In this document: one piece after another, positions 33,483 to 41,196 of the stretch
Layout: the number at the start of each line of letters is the position of its first letter
Numbering within the stretch: the stretch's first letter is position 1
DNA from: Paraburkholderia fynbosensis
GTDB lineage: Bacteria; Pseudomonadota; Gammaproteobacteria; Burkholderiales; Burkholderiaceae
Assembly (NCBI RefSeq): GCF_902859935.1
Contig: NZ_CADIKI010000015.1
Location: 1 to 64,000 of the forward strand
Direction of reading: 5' to 3'
DNA length: 64,000 nucleotides
The notes under the pieces: model-generated
What the model saw: only the letters and a program-made list of their open reading frames with translations
Told to the model about the DNA's origin: nothing
The model's database searches: none
Program-made: the position numbers and the translations under genes

Positions 33483-34039
33483 GCCCGTCGGTCGCTTTTC
33501 GATCGCAGGAGCGTCCCCGCATGCGCGTGGTAGCGGGAGATAAAAGACGCACGCGCGATGCCGGCGATGCATGTGAATCTCAGGATGGTTTCGGGCTTGC
33601 TGCCGCGTGTGAATTGACGGATGGCGTCAGTTCATCTCCTCTCATAACCGAGAATCGCTGGCGTGTCAGAAAAGGGGATGTGATTAAGTTCGAAACTGCA
33701 GAATAAAGCGTGCTGCAGATTCGCCCAATGTGAACCCGCTGGGAGATTTTTTCGTGGTTGGAACTGAGTTACGGGTCGCTTCGGCTGCGTATTACTGGTA
33801 CTAGCCGGTACTCGACCTATCAGACACTGTCAGTCGAGATGTCGTCTTTCCCGACCAGATTATGATTCTCCGGAGGAGAGTCAAAGCTCAAGCCTGCGCC
33901 CATGGCGCACCGCTCGCGGCTTCGGGCTTGACCTCTTGCTGTTCCTGAAAGGGCTGCTATCGAGTCGGAAATGAGGAGATGAACTGACACTGTCTGTCGA
34001 GCCAAGTGCTGCGGTTTCCATGTCACTGCCGGTGCCAAA

Positions 34040-34057
34040 AGTTTATGCGCATAAACT
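34040..34057. other. parS site, full consensus
   Basis: AGTTTATGCGCATAAACT is a perfect 18-base palindrome including the full GTTTATGCGCATAAAC described for Burkholderia chromosome 2 parS. It is the best match in the window and is about 1 kb from parA. Confidence 0.85.
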
Positions 34058-34369
34058 ACCCTTCCCTCTTATTCCATCCCAATAGCTCCCGTTCCCCGCC
34101 CTCCTGTCTGAACCCGAGCACAAAAGCGACATGAGTAAGTAAGACACAAAAAAACAAAACAGCCTCGAAACAATTTCACGCGACCCTACCCATCTACATC
34201 CAACAAGTAGACCACCGTCTGTGAACTGCGAAATTCCTCCCCCAAATGCGGCCGCTCTCCCTTCCCTCCAACCGGATAAGAAACAGACAGGAAGGTTGCC
34301 AACGCGCCGGCCTACTTTCACCGGCTAAAATTCCGCACACGCCACCCAGACTACCGAGCACTTACTCCC

Positions 34370-34729
34370 ATGATCACGATCTACCACAACCCCCGCTGTT
34401 CGAAATCGCGCGCTACTTGCGAACTCATCACCAGCACTTACAACAGCACGAACGAAGCAACTGAAGTCATCGAGTATCTAAAGCATCCGCTCACCGTCGC
34501 TCAGCTCAAACAACTCAACGCACAACTAGGCTGCACGGTCCGCGAGATGATCCGCGACACGGAAGCCGAATACAAAGACCTGCAACTCGCCGAGACCACC
34601 CTGACTGACGCTCAGTTATACGAAGCATTGGCGGCGCACCCCATCCTTTTGCAGCGACCAATCGTCTTGCGAAACGGGCGTGCTGTAATCGGTCGCCCGC
34701 CGGAAAACGTTGCTGCGCTATTTGCCTGA
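34370..34729 (+). CDS. arsC: Arsenate reductase (glutaredoxin type)
   Basis: The 119-residue protein has the ArsC thioredoxin-like fold: IYHNPRCSKSRATCEL with the catalytic Cys9-type residue, EVIEYLKHPLTVAQLKQL, and LLQRPIVLRNGRAVIGRPPE with the arginines that bind arsenate. It reduces arsenate to arsenite with glutathione and glutaredoxin. No ars repressor or arsenite pump is next to it, so it may be a stand-alone ArsC/YffB-like reductase without a role in resistance. The start ATG follows the non-coding parS region and no clear ribosome binding site was seen. Confidence 0.88.
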   Translation: MITIYHNPRCSKSRATCELITSTYNSTNEATEVIEYLKHPLTVAQLKQLNAQLGCTVREMIRDTEAEYKDLQLAETTLTDAQLYEALAAHPILLQRPIVLRNGRAVIGRPPENVAALFA

Positions 34730-34814
34730 GCGTCGAAAGAAAGCCGGCTCGCGTGATACAACAGCGTCGAGAGTCACAAGCCGCAGCACATCAGCGCCCA
34801 ACCCCGAAAGCAAA

Positions 34815-35798
34815 CTAAGCTTTCCCCGGCAACGCCGCATCCTTCGTGACAATCTTCGTCGGAATGAGGCGCAGCTCGCTGAATGTGTCCGCGATGCGTT
34901 GCTGTTCCGCGAGCACGCTCGCATCGATGGGCTTGTAGATATGCGCGTAGTGGCGCAAGCCCGCTTCGATCACACTCGCGTCGAGCCCCTGAATCGGCGC
35001 GAGTTGAGCGGCGGCCTCTGCGTAGTGACCACGCACCCACGCTCCCTCTTTGGCGACCTCATCCATCATGATTGCGAGCACCGCGCTGTTTTGCTGCGCA
35101 AACGGCCGCGCGCTCAGGAAGAACTGATGGTGGCTCACGATACCGTCGGCATCCGCGAGCAGGCGCGCGTTCGTCTGCCGTTTCGCGGCTTCGAGGAATG
35201 GGTCCCAGATGGCCCATGCGTCGATGGCGCCACGTTCAAAGGCCGCGCGTGCATCGGCGGGCGCCAGGTAGACGGGCTGAATCTCGCTGTACTCCACGCC
35301 GTTCTTCTGCAACGCGGCGACCAGAAACCAGTGCACGTCCGAGCCTTTGTTCAGCGCGATCTTTTTGCCCTTCAAATCGGCCAATGTTTTGATCGGCGCA
35401 TCCTGATGCACGAGGATGCCTTCGGCGTGTGGCGTCGGAATTTCATATGCGGTGTAGACGAAGTTCGCCCCCGCGGCCTGCGCGAACACCGGCGGCGCCT
35501 CGCCGACATAGCCGAAGTCGATTGCGCCGACATTCAGCCCTTCGAGCAATTGCGGGCCAGCCGGAAACTCGGTCCACTTGACGGTGATGCCCTGCGGTGC
35601 GAGCCGCTTTTCCAGCGTGCCGTGCGACTTCAGCAACACGAGTGTGTTGGCGGCTTTCTGATAGCCGATGCGAAATTCCTTCGTGTGTGTATCGTCGGCG
35701 AAAGCGGAACTGCAAACGGCTGGCAGCGTGGCCACGGCGAGCGAAGCGCCTGCGCCGGCAAGAAACGCGCGGCGCGTGAGATGCGAATGATCTGACAT
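34815..35798 (-). CDS. ABC transporter substrate-binding protein, SsuA-like (sulfonates)
   Basis: From ATG 35798 the product has 327 residues and a twin-arginine-like signal (LTRRAFLAGAGAS... ending SAFA). The mature part is an aliphatic-sulfonate/taurine-type periplasmic binding protein: FRIGYQKAANTLVLLKSHG, GPQLLEGLNVGAIDFGYVGE, ADLKGKKIALNKGSDVHWFL and DAWAIWDPFLEAA. It would deliver sulfonates to an SsuBC permease, but no permease or ATPase genes are adjacent, so this is an orphan component. Alternative start ATG is four codons upstream at 35810. It lies tail-to-tail with arsC and head-to-head with a GntP permease gene. Confidence 0.85.
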   Translation of the reverse strand: MSDHSHLTRRAFLAGAGASLAVATLPAVCSSAFADDTHTKEFRIGYQKAANTLVLLKSHGTLEKRLAPQGITVKWTEFPAGPQLLEGLNVGAIDFGYVGEAPPVFAQAAGANFVYTAYEIPTPHAEGILVHQDAPIKTLADLKGKKIALNKGSDVHWFLVAALQKNGVEYSEIQPVYLAPADARAAFERGAIDAWAIWDPFLEAAKRQTNARLLADADGIVSHHQFFLSARPFAQQNSAVLAIMMDEVAKEGAWVRGHYAEAAAQLAPIQGLDASVIEAGLRHYAHIYKPIDASVLAEQQRIADTFSELRLIPTKIVTKDAALPGKA

Positions 35799-36018
35799 GG
35801 AAAGGCTCATTAAAAAGACGGCCGCAAAACGGGTCGATTGGCACCGACGATAATTCGTCTGCAAGCCTGGACGAACCGATAAATTCGCATAAGCAAATCA
35901 TGCAAGTGAGCGACGCACCTAAACCGTGCCGCCGGCCTAGCTGCGCCGGGCCGTCACCGGCCGCTACAATTTGCCACTCGCAAAACCGCGGCTGCGTCAT
36001 TGATTAAAAAGGACCATC

Positions 36019-37395
36019 GTGCATCTGACGGCAACACTTACTCCGTGGGCATCCCACGACACTCAACTCATTTTGTCGTGTGCGCTGGGGCTCGCACTCA
36101 TCATCGTTTTCATTAGCGTGCTGAAGCTCGCGCCGTTTCTGTCGATTCTGGTTGGCACGTTTGCGGCGGGTTCTGCCGCCGGCTTGCCGCTCGAAGCGGT
36201 CGCGAGCGCATTCAGCAAAGGCGCGGGCGCGTTGCTCGGCGACGTCGGCATCATCATTGCGCTCGGAGCGATGCTCGGTGCGCTGATGGCAGAATCAGGC
36301 GCCGCCGACCGGCTCGTGTCGACGATTCTCAAACACTCCACCCCGCGCACATTGCCGTGGATGATGGCCGTGGTCGCGCTGATCATCGGCTTGCCGCTCT
36401 TCTTCGAAGTCGGCCTCGTGATGATGGTGCCGATCATCTTCGTAATGGCGCGCCGCTCGCAGCAGCCGATCCTGCGCATCGCGATTCCCGCGCTGGCAGG
36501 CATGACCACGTTGCATGCACTGCTGCCGCCGCATCCGGGTCCGCTGATCGCCGTAAGCGCGTTGCACGCCGATCTCGGTCTGACGCTCGGCCTTGGGCTG
36601 ATCGTCGCGATTCCTGCGGTGATTCTCGCGGGGCCGCTCTACGGCATCTTTCTGTCCAAGCGGATGCATGTCGCCGAGCCGGAAGAGATGGGCAAGCTCT
36701 TCACCGCTCAGCAAAACACCGCCGAGCCGCCGAGTTTTGCCATTTCGCTGATCACGATTCTGCTGCCCGTCGTGCTGATGCTCGGCCGCACCATTGCGAA
36801 GCTGTTGCTTCTGCCCGAAACGTTCGTGTTCGACACGCTGAATTTTTTGGGTGAACCGCTGATTGCGCTTGGCCTCACCGTGCTGTTCGCGGTAGTGGCG
36901 CTCGGTTGGTCGCGCGGGATGGCGCGTGAGCGCGTCGGCGGGATTTTGCGCAAGAGCCTGCCGCCGATCGCCGCGCTGCTGTTGACCATTGGCGCTGGCG
37001 GCGGCCTGAAGCAGGCGCTGGTGGTGGCGGGCATCAGCACGACGATCGGGAAGATCGCGGTGGGCGCGCACATGCCGCTGATTCTGCTGGCTTGGCTGAT
37101 CGCCGTCGCACTGCGCCAGGCTACCGGCTCGGCGACCGTCGCAACCACCACCACGGCGGGTATCGTCGCGCCGGTCGTCGCCGGATTGAGCGCGACGCAC
37201 AACTCGCTAATGGCGCTCGCGATCGGCGCGGGCTCGGTGTTCTTCTGCCACGTGAACGACGCGGGTTTCTGGATGGTGCGCGAATACTTCGGCCTGCAAT
37301 TGAAACAGACGGTGCTGGTCTGGTCTGTATTGCAGACAATCGTTTCGGTCGTCGGCCTCGCGCTGACGCTCGTATTGTGGACCGCGTTGACGTGA
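36019..37395 (+). CDS. GntP family permease (gluconate or related acid : H+ symporter)
   Basis: The 458-residue integral membrane protein has about 12-14 hydrophobic segments, beginning LILSCALGLALIIVFISVLK and SILVGTFAAGSAAGLPLEA. The motif DVGIIIALGAMLGALMAESG and the HALLPPHPGPLIAV segment are signatures of the GntP family, as are the late ATGSATVATTTTAGI and FCHVNDAGFWM stretches. Members import gluconate, idonate, fructuronate or related sugar acids with protons. No sugar-acid kinase or dehydrogenase is adjacent, so the substrate is not set by context. Confidence 0.9.
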   Translation: MHLTATLTPWASHDTQLILSCALGLALIIVFISVLKLAPFLSILVGTFAAGSAAGLPLEAVASAFSKGAGALLGDVGIIIALGAMLGALMAESGAADRLVSTILKHSTPRTLPWMMAVVALIIGLPLFFEVGLVMMVPIIFVMARRSQQPILRIAIPALAGMTTLHALLPPHPGPLIAVSALHADLGLTLGLGLIVAIPAVILAGPLYGIFLSKRMHVAEPEEMGKLFTAQQNTAEPPSFAISLITILLPVVLMLGRTIAKLLLLPETFVFDTLNFLGEPLIALGLTVLFAVVALGWSRGMARERVGGILRKSLPPIAALLLTIGAGGGLKQALVVAGISTTIGKIAVGAHMPLILLAWLIAVALRQATGSATVATTTTAGIVAPVVAGLSATHNSLMALAIGAGSVFFCHVNDAGFWMVREYFGLQLKQTVLVWSVLQTIVSVVGLALTLVLWTALT

Positions 37396-37528
37396 CAACG
37401 GGATCGACCGCGCGGAGCACCTGCCGGCGCTGAGGCCCGGCAGCTTTCCGGGGAGGCCTGGGCCGCTTACACTTGCCGGCAAGCGAGGCGCACCCCGTGC
37501 CTCGCGCCCTGAAAGCGGAGCCACTGCC

Positions 37529-37819
37529 ATGCTCGAACTGAGGCCGTCGTGCGAAGGATGCGGCAAGTCGCTGCCCCCAAACGCGTCCGACGCGATGATC
37601 TGCACGTACGAATGTACCTTCTGCGAAGTCTGCGCGTTGACCCGGCTGCGCAACGTTTGTCCGAATTGCGGTGGTAATTTCCAGCATCGGCCGATTCGCA
37701 CGCGCGCCCAGCTGCAGAAACATCCGGCGCGTATTGAACCGCATGTCGGTGCGCTCGATGAGGCATCGCATGCGCGGTTTTTCGAGCGTTATAGCGACAC
37801 ACCTCCTAACGAGCGCTAA
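37529..37819 (+). CDS. DUF1272 zinc-binding protein
   Basis: The 96-residue protein opens with MLELRPSCEGCGKSLPP and continues with CTYECTFCEVCA and CPNCGGNF, giving a cysteine-rich zinc-binding core over residues 8-55, the DUF1272 domain. The C-terminal ~35 residues are polar. The function of the family is unknown. It is transcribed alone after the GntP gene with a 133-base gap. Confidence 0.85.
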   Translation: MLELRPSCEGCGKSLPPNASDAMICTYECTFCEVCALTRLRNVCPNCGGNFQHRPIRTRAQLQKHPARIEPHVGALDEASHARFFERYSDTPPNER

Positions 37820-38230
37820 TCATGGCGGCGGGGTTGCTCGCTGCCAGTATGCCGACGCGATGGATCAATCATCGGTGGCGCGCGCCCTCGTCCTTCTTTC
37901 CCGCGTTGCCGATGTTTGACTCTGTGTTCGCCAGCAAGGCAACCGGCCGAGCCAGGTCGCATCGGTCACCCAGTGAAATCGCCGCAGGGCTAGAAAAACA
38001 TTATTGCGCGAATTGAAATCAAGCCGGTTTTCCGCGAGTTCATGGCTAGACCTCGATCGCGGCCTGCCTGTTACATGTACCGTCAAATCAATGCCGGCAC
38101 TGCTTTCGGATTATTTCAAAAACTGAAAAAATGTCTTCCTGTCTTCGGTATTTTTAGGCAGCTACTGAATCGCTATCCTTCAGCCATCGATCGCACAGAT
38201 CGCGAACCAACGCTGATGAGGAGTAGCACC
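37820..38230. other. Intergenic region before a small secreted peptide
   Basis: No gene seen. It should contain the promoter of the 43-residue peptide gene; the stretch 38090-38160 is AT-rich. Confidence 0.4.
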
Positions 38231-38362
38231 ATGAAACGCATTCTTTCCGCCCTGATTGCTTCCGTTGCTTTGTTTGCAGCCGCTTCGGGCGCAGCTCACG
38301 CTGCCGCTCCGGCACAGTGCAACGGCCCGGCATCGTACTGCAACGTTTTTTTCGGCAACTAA
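38231..38362 (+). CDS. Small secreted two-cysteine peptide (43 aa)
   Basis: The ATG at 38231 is preceded by GAGGAG. The 43 residues comprise a classic Sec signal peptide (MKRILSALIASVALFAAASG then AAHA) and a mature part of about 19 residues, AAPAQCNGPASYCNVFFGN, with two cysteines that could form a disulfide bond. It is followed by a strong terminator (38429-38458), so it is a complete monocistronic unit. The function is unknown; comparable small secreted peptides are common and poorly annotated in Burkholderia. Confidence 0.7.
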   Translation: MKRILSALIASVALFAAASGAAHAAAPAQCNGPASYCNVFFGN

Positions 38363-38428
38363 TCGGCCGACGGACGCGACGGACTCCGTCTGGAACGCGT
38401 TCATTGCCGAGCTGGTTTGCGAAGACAA

Positions 38429-38458
38429 AAAGAGGGCGCCAAATATGGCGCCCTCTTT
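38429..38458 (+). terminator. Intrinsic terminator after the small peptide gene
   Basis: AAAGAGGGCGCC and GGCGCCCTCTTT form a perfect 12-base stem around AAATAT. The A/T ends make it bidirectional. Confidence 0.85.
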
Positions 38459-38627
38459 GCATTCAAGCTCAATTGCGTGATGTCGCAATGGCGAGGCACT
38501 CCCAAGGCAATGGCAACGCTCACCTCACTTCGCGCTTACCAAGCCGCGCCGCATCGGTGAGATGCCCGCTCAAGCGTCCCTTCGCCCGACTGCCTCTCGC
38601 CAACGCGCCCCGCCCTGCGAACGGCCG

Positions 38628-38834
38628 CTAAATCTTGCCGCCGCCATCCATCCCACTGCCCTTACGCCACACTTCCTTGCCGCGCTCGGATAGCTCACCA
38701 CTGCTATGCACCTTGTCCGCTTGCGTACCATCGACGGCCATCTCGCCGCCGGGTTGCTCCTGCGCTCGCTGCTTTTCCTTCTTGCGAGCCGCAACCGCTT
38801 CGTCGTGGGACTTGCCTGCGTAATTCAGACTCAT
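38628..38834 (-). CDS. Small hydrophilic protein (68 aa)
   Basis: The ATG at 38834 follows GGAGGAAA, a near-perfect ribosome binding site. The 68 residues are strongly charged and glycine-rich (SHDEAVAARKKEKQRAQEQP, GMDGGGKI at the end), probably disordered, with no signal or membrane segment. The function is not known; the composition is like small stress or stationary-phase proteins. Open frame upstream of this start to 39029 is not supported. Confidence 0.65.
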   Translation of the reverse strand: MSLNYAGKSHDEAVAARKKEKQRAQEQPGGEMAVDGTQADKVHSSGELSERGKEVWRKGSGMDGGGKI

Positions 38835-39090
38835 GGCTGTTTCCTCCAAAAATTGCACTCCCGCTATAGCTGAAGCAACGCGCATGCGCGCATGGCAGCC
38901 GGGAGTCGACGCGCGACCGCCTTCAGATTTACCCTTCGCCATGCTCCGCGCCAACCGGGTTCGCGGTGATTTTTGCCAAATGCGACACGTCGCAGCCGAC
39001 CTACAGCCCCGCCACCACATCCTGACCACACATCTGCCTCAAATCGTCCAGTACCGAAGGCATGCTTGATTGACAAGGCAAAAATACCAG

Positions 39091-39151
39091 TTATCCACAA
39101 GGTTATTCAGGGTTTCTGTGGATAACTTTGCGGGTCGCGGAGTTATCCACC
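39091..39151. other. Cluster of three DnaA boxes
   Basis: TTATCCACA (39091-39099, plus), TGTGGATAA (39117-39125, that is TTATCCACA on minus) and TTATCCACC (39143-39151, plus) lie at 26-base intervals. Two are perfect strong DnaA boxes. The spacing is regular, about 2.5 helical turns. Such a cluster can titrate or activate DnaA (datA/DARS-like) or form an accessory origin. Confidence 0.8.
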
Positions 39152-39253
39152 GATCACCTTGCGCGCCGCATATCGGCGCCGATGCAACAGTCGCGTTCGC
39201 AAGCGTCTTCGTCCACAACTGCCCATCTATTGCCTATGATGGACAGTCCGTAC

Positions 39254-39269
39254 CTTTCTGCGCATAAAG
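39254..39269. other. parS-like sequence, one mismatch
   Basis: CTTTCTGCGCATAAAG differs from the perfect palindrome CTTTATGCGCATAAAG at one base. It lies 5 kb from the other parS sites, just before the FMN-reductase gene. Confidence 0.45.
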
Positions 39270-39290
39270 CGCCAATCAAGGAAGCGAACC

Positions 39291-39845
39291 ATGGCCCATC
39301 ACATTGCAGTCGTCGTCGGCAGCCTGCGCCGGGACTCTTTCAACCGGCAACTCGCGCAAGCCGTGATTTCTCTCGCGCCGGCCGATTTCTCCTTCGAGTT
39401 CATCGACATCGGCTCGTTGCCGCTCTACAGCCAGGAGTACGACGCCGATTATCCCGAAGCCGGTAAGCAGTTGAAGCAGCGTGTCGAAGCCGCCGACGGG
39501 CTACTGTTCGTCACCGCCGAATACAATCGCTCCATCCCCGGCGTGCTGAAGAACGCGCTCGATTGGGGCTCACGTCCGTGGGGCACGAACTCGTGGGGTA
39601 ACAAGCCCGGCGCGGTGATCGGCACCTCGCTCGGCGCGACCGGCACGGCGCTCGCGCAGCAACATTTGCGCAACGTGCTCGCGTATCTCGACGTCCCGAC
39701 GTTGGGTCAGCCCGAGGTGTTTATCAAGCACGACGCGGCGGTCATCAACGAAAAAGGCGAGATCCTGAACGACGGCACGCGCAAATTCCTGCAGACTTTC
39801 GTCGACCGTTACGTCGCGTGGGTCAAGCAGCACACGGCGGCCTGA
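39291..39845 (+). CDS. NADPH-dependent FMN reductase (chromate/quinone reductase type)
   Basis: The 184-residue flavodoxin-fold protein has the FMN phosphate loop VVVGSLRRDSFNRQLAQ at the start and the signature LLFVTAEYNRSIPGVLKNALDWGSRP in the middle (in part TAEYNRSIPGVLKN), followed by GTSLGATGTALAQQHLRN. These are the hallmarks of ChrR/YieF-type enzymes, which reduce quinones, azo dyes or chromate in the cytoplasm using NAD(P)H and protect against oxidative stress. It is monocistronic and ends at a hairpin. Confidence 0.9.
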   Translation: MAHHIAVVVGSLRRDSFNRQLAQAVISLAPADFSFEFIDIGSLPLYSQEYDADYPEAGKQLKQRVEAADGLLFVTAEYNRSIPGVLKNALDWGSRPWGTNSWGNKPGAVIGTSLGATGTALAQQHLRNVLAYLDVPTLGQPEVFIKHDAAVINEKGEILNDGTRKFLQTFVDRYVAWVKQHTAA

Positions 39846-39856
39846 CAGATTCCCGC

Positions 39857-39881
39857 GTGGCGAGCGCCAATGGCTCGCCAC
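39857..39881. terminator. Hairpin between convergent genes
   Basis: GTGGCGAGC and GCTCGCCAC form a perfect 9-base stem around GCCAATG between the convergent FMN-reductase and stress-type genes. The T-run is poor. Confidence 0.55.
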
Positions 39882-39948
39882 TTCCGCCACACCAGATCCA
39901 ACGCGGGCAAGCCGGCTGCCATCGCCAAACCAGCCGCCGCCGCAACGT

Positions 39949-40971
39949 TCAAATGTGGTGATGCCCGGTCACCCGTTCCCATCCGTGACGCACCGCCAGC
40001 TTGAAACGCTCCCAGGTACTGTCCGGAGACGTCGTTTCCCAATGACGCCGGGCTTCCGGCTCGATGTCGTCCCACGGACGGTCCCGAAACCGCGCGTCGC
40101 TGCCGATTTCCGCGCCGTAGCGATACGCCGGCACATAGTCTTCGTATCGCGCATTTTCAGACGCGTATTGCTCGTCATAGTGCGTGCGGAAATCTTCTTC
40201 GTATTCCAGATATTCGTTCGGCATCTGCCCGCCCAGACCAGCGGTCGGCTGTCCCGCTTCGGAGACAACCTCCGAGGGCTGCATGACCGCGCCTGAGCCC
40301 GGCATCGAGCCGGCTGCGATTGCGCTGCGCCCCACGTCGCCGACCAAGGGATCGCGAACCGGCTCATTCACCGGATCGACGGTGGGCCGCTCGCTGAGTG
40401 GCGGCGGCGCAAATGGCTCGGCGTCCGTGCTTCCCGGCGGCGCGGTGTACAGGGGATCGGCGGTAGGGGCCGGCCGCGCGCTCGCGTCGGGCGTGGTCGT
40501 CGTGGCCGCAGAGGGCGCGCTCGATGTCCGCGGCGTGCCCGGCGTCATGGCGCCAATGCCCAGTTCGTCGAGCACCGAATGCTCGCGTCCGCTTGAAGAT
40601 TGCGTTTCCCAATCCGGCAGACGTTCGCCGATGTCGGTCGCGCCCAGTCTCGTCAGCGTGCTGCGGGCGAGTTCGGCATGCGACTCGCTCGTGGCGTTGA
40701 CACACACCAGCACGGCGCCGCGACGCACGGCCTCGGCGTAGCGCGCCGCGTCCGGGGCGCGCGAGCCGGTGGAGAACAGGCTCGACAGGAAGCGCTCGAT
40801 ATTGGCGAGCACGCCGGCGCCGGCGACTTCGTCGGTTGCCGAACCGACCGACGGTTCTGGGTTCGCCTGCAACTCGATGGCTTCGCGTGCGAAACCGGTC
40901 TGCACGAGCGTGTCGCGAGCGCTTTCCGCTTGCATGTAGGTGTCGAATAAACCAATCACGGTATGTTGCAT
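39949..40971 (-). CDS. Low-complexity stress-type protein of unknown function
   Basis: The 340-residue product starts with a folded domain (about residues 1-125: VIGLFDTYMQAESARDTLVQ, FAREAIELQANPE, RRGAVLVCVNATSESHAELA), resembling the ferredoxin-like heavy-metal/general-stress 17M type repeats. A Pro/Ser/Thr/Ala-rich linker of ~110 residues follows, and the C-terminal ~100 residues are acidic and aromatic (YEEDFRTHYDEQYAS, YEDYVPAYRYGAEIG) ending with a His-rich tail. Such tails occur in Burkholderia proteins induced under stress. No enzymatic motif is seen. Confidence 0.65.
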   Translation of the reverse strand: MQHTVIGLFDTYMQAESARDTLVQTGFAREAIELQANPEPSVGSATDEVAGAGVLANIERFLSSLFSTGSRAPDAARYAEAVRRGAVLVCVNATSESHAELARSTLTRLGATDIGERLPDWETQSSSGREHSVLDELGIGAMTPGTPRTSSAPSAATTTTPDASARPAPTADPLYTAPPGSTDAEPFAPPPLSERPTVDPVNEPVRDPLVGDVGRSAIAAGSMPGSGAVMQPSEVVSEAGQPTAGLGGQMPNEYLEYEEDFRTHYDEQYASENARYEDYVPAYRYGAEIGSDARFRDRPWDDIEPEARRHWETTSPDSTWERFKLAVRHGWERVTGHHHI

Positions 40972-41196
40972 GGCAGTCTCCCGACGTATTTAGCGGAGGG
41001 CGGCGCTGGAGCAAGCCGCCCGCTTCTTGTGTCTGCCCGCAACGATCATGCCGGGACCAGCCCAGTGCTCCCGGCTACCCTAAGTGCCTGCCCGCGTCCA
41101 TCGGCGCGGGGTTCGTGCGTAAGGCGCGGCGGGACATCGCCACGCTTTTTACAACTGTCGGTAAATGACGCGCAGGGCCGCTCAGGCGACTCGCCT

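Larger units (their letters stand above)
33020..34369. other. Non-coding parS region upstream of parA
   Basis: No convincing gene is found in these 1.35 kb; one 61-codon frame at 33521-33706 lacks homologous features. It contains three parS or parS-like sites and a GA microsatellite. It appears to be the centromere-like region of the replicon and carries the parAB promoter. Confidence 0.65.
38835..39290. other. Intergenic region with DnaA boxes and a parS-like site
   Basis: No gene is seen in this 456-base stretch. It holds three DnaA boxes within 61 bases and a one-mismatch parS site directly before the FMN-reductase gene. Confidence 0.6.

Noticed and set aside
33521..33706. 61-codon frame in the parS region
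   Set aside because: No domain and poor start context; the surrounding DNA has centromere-like sites.
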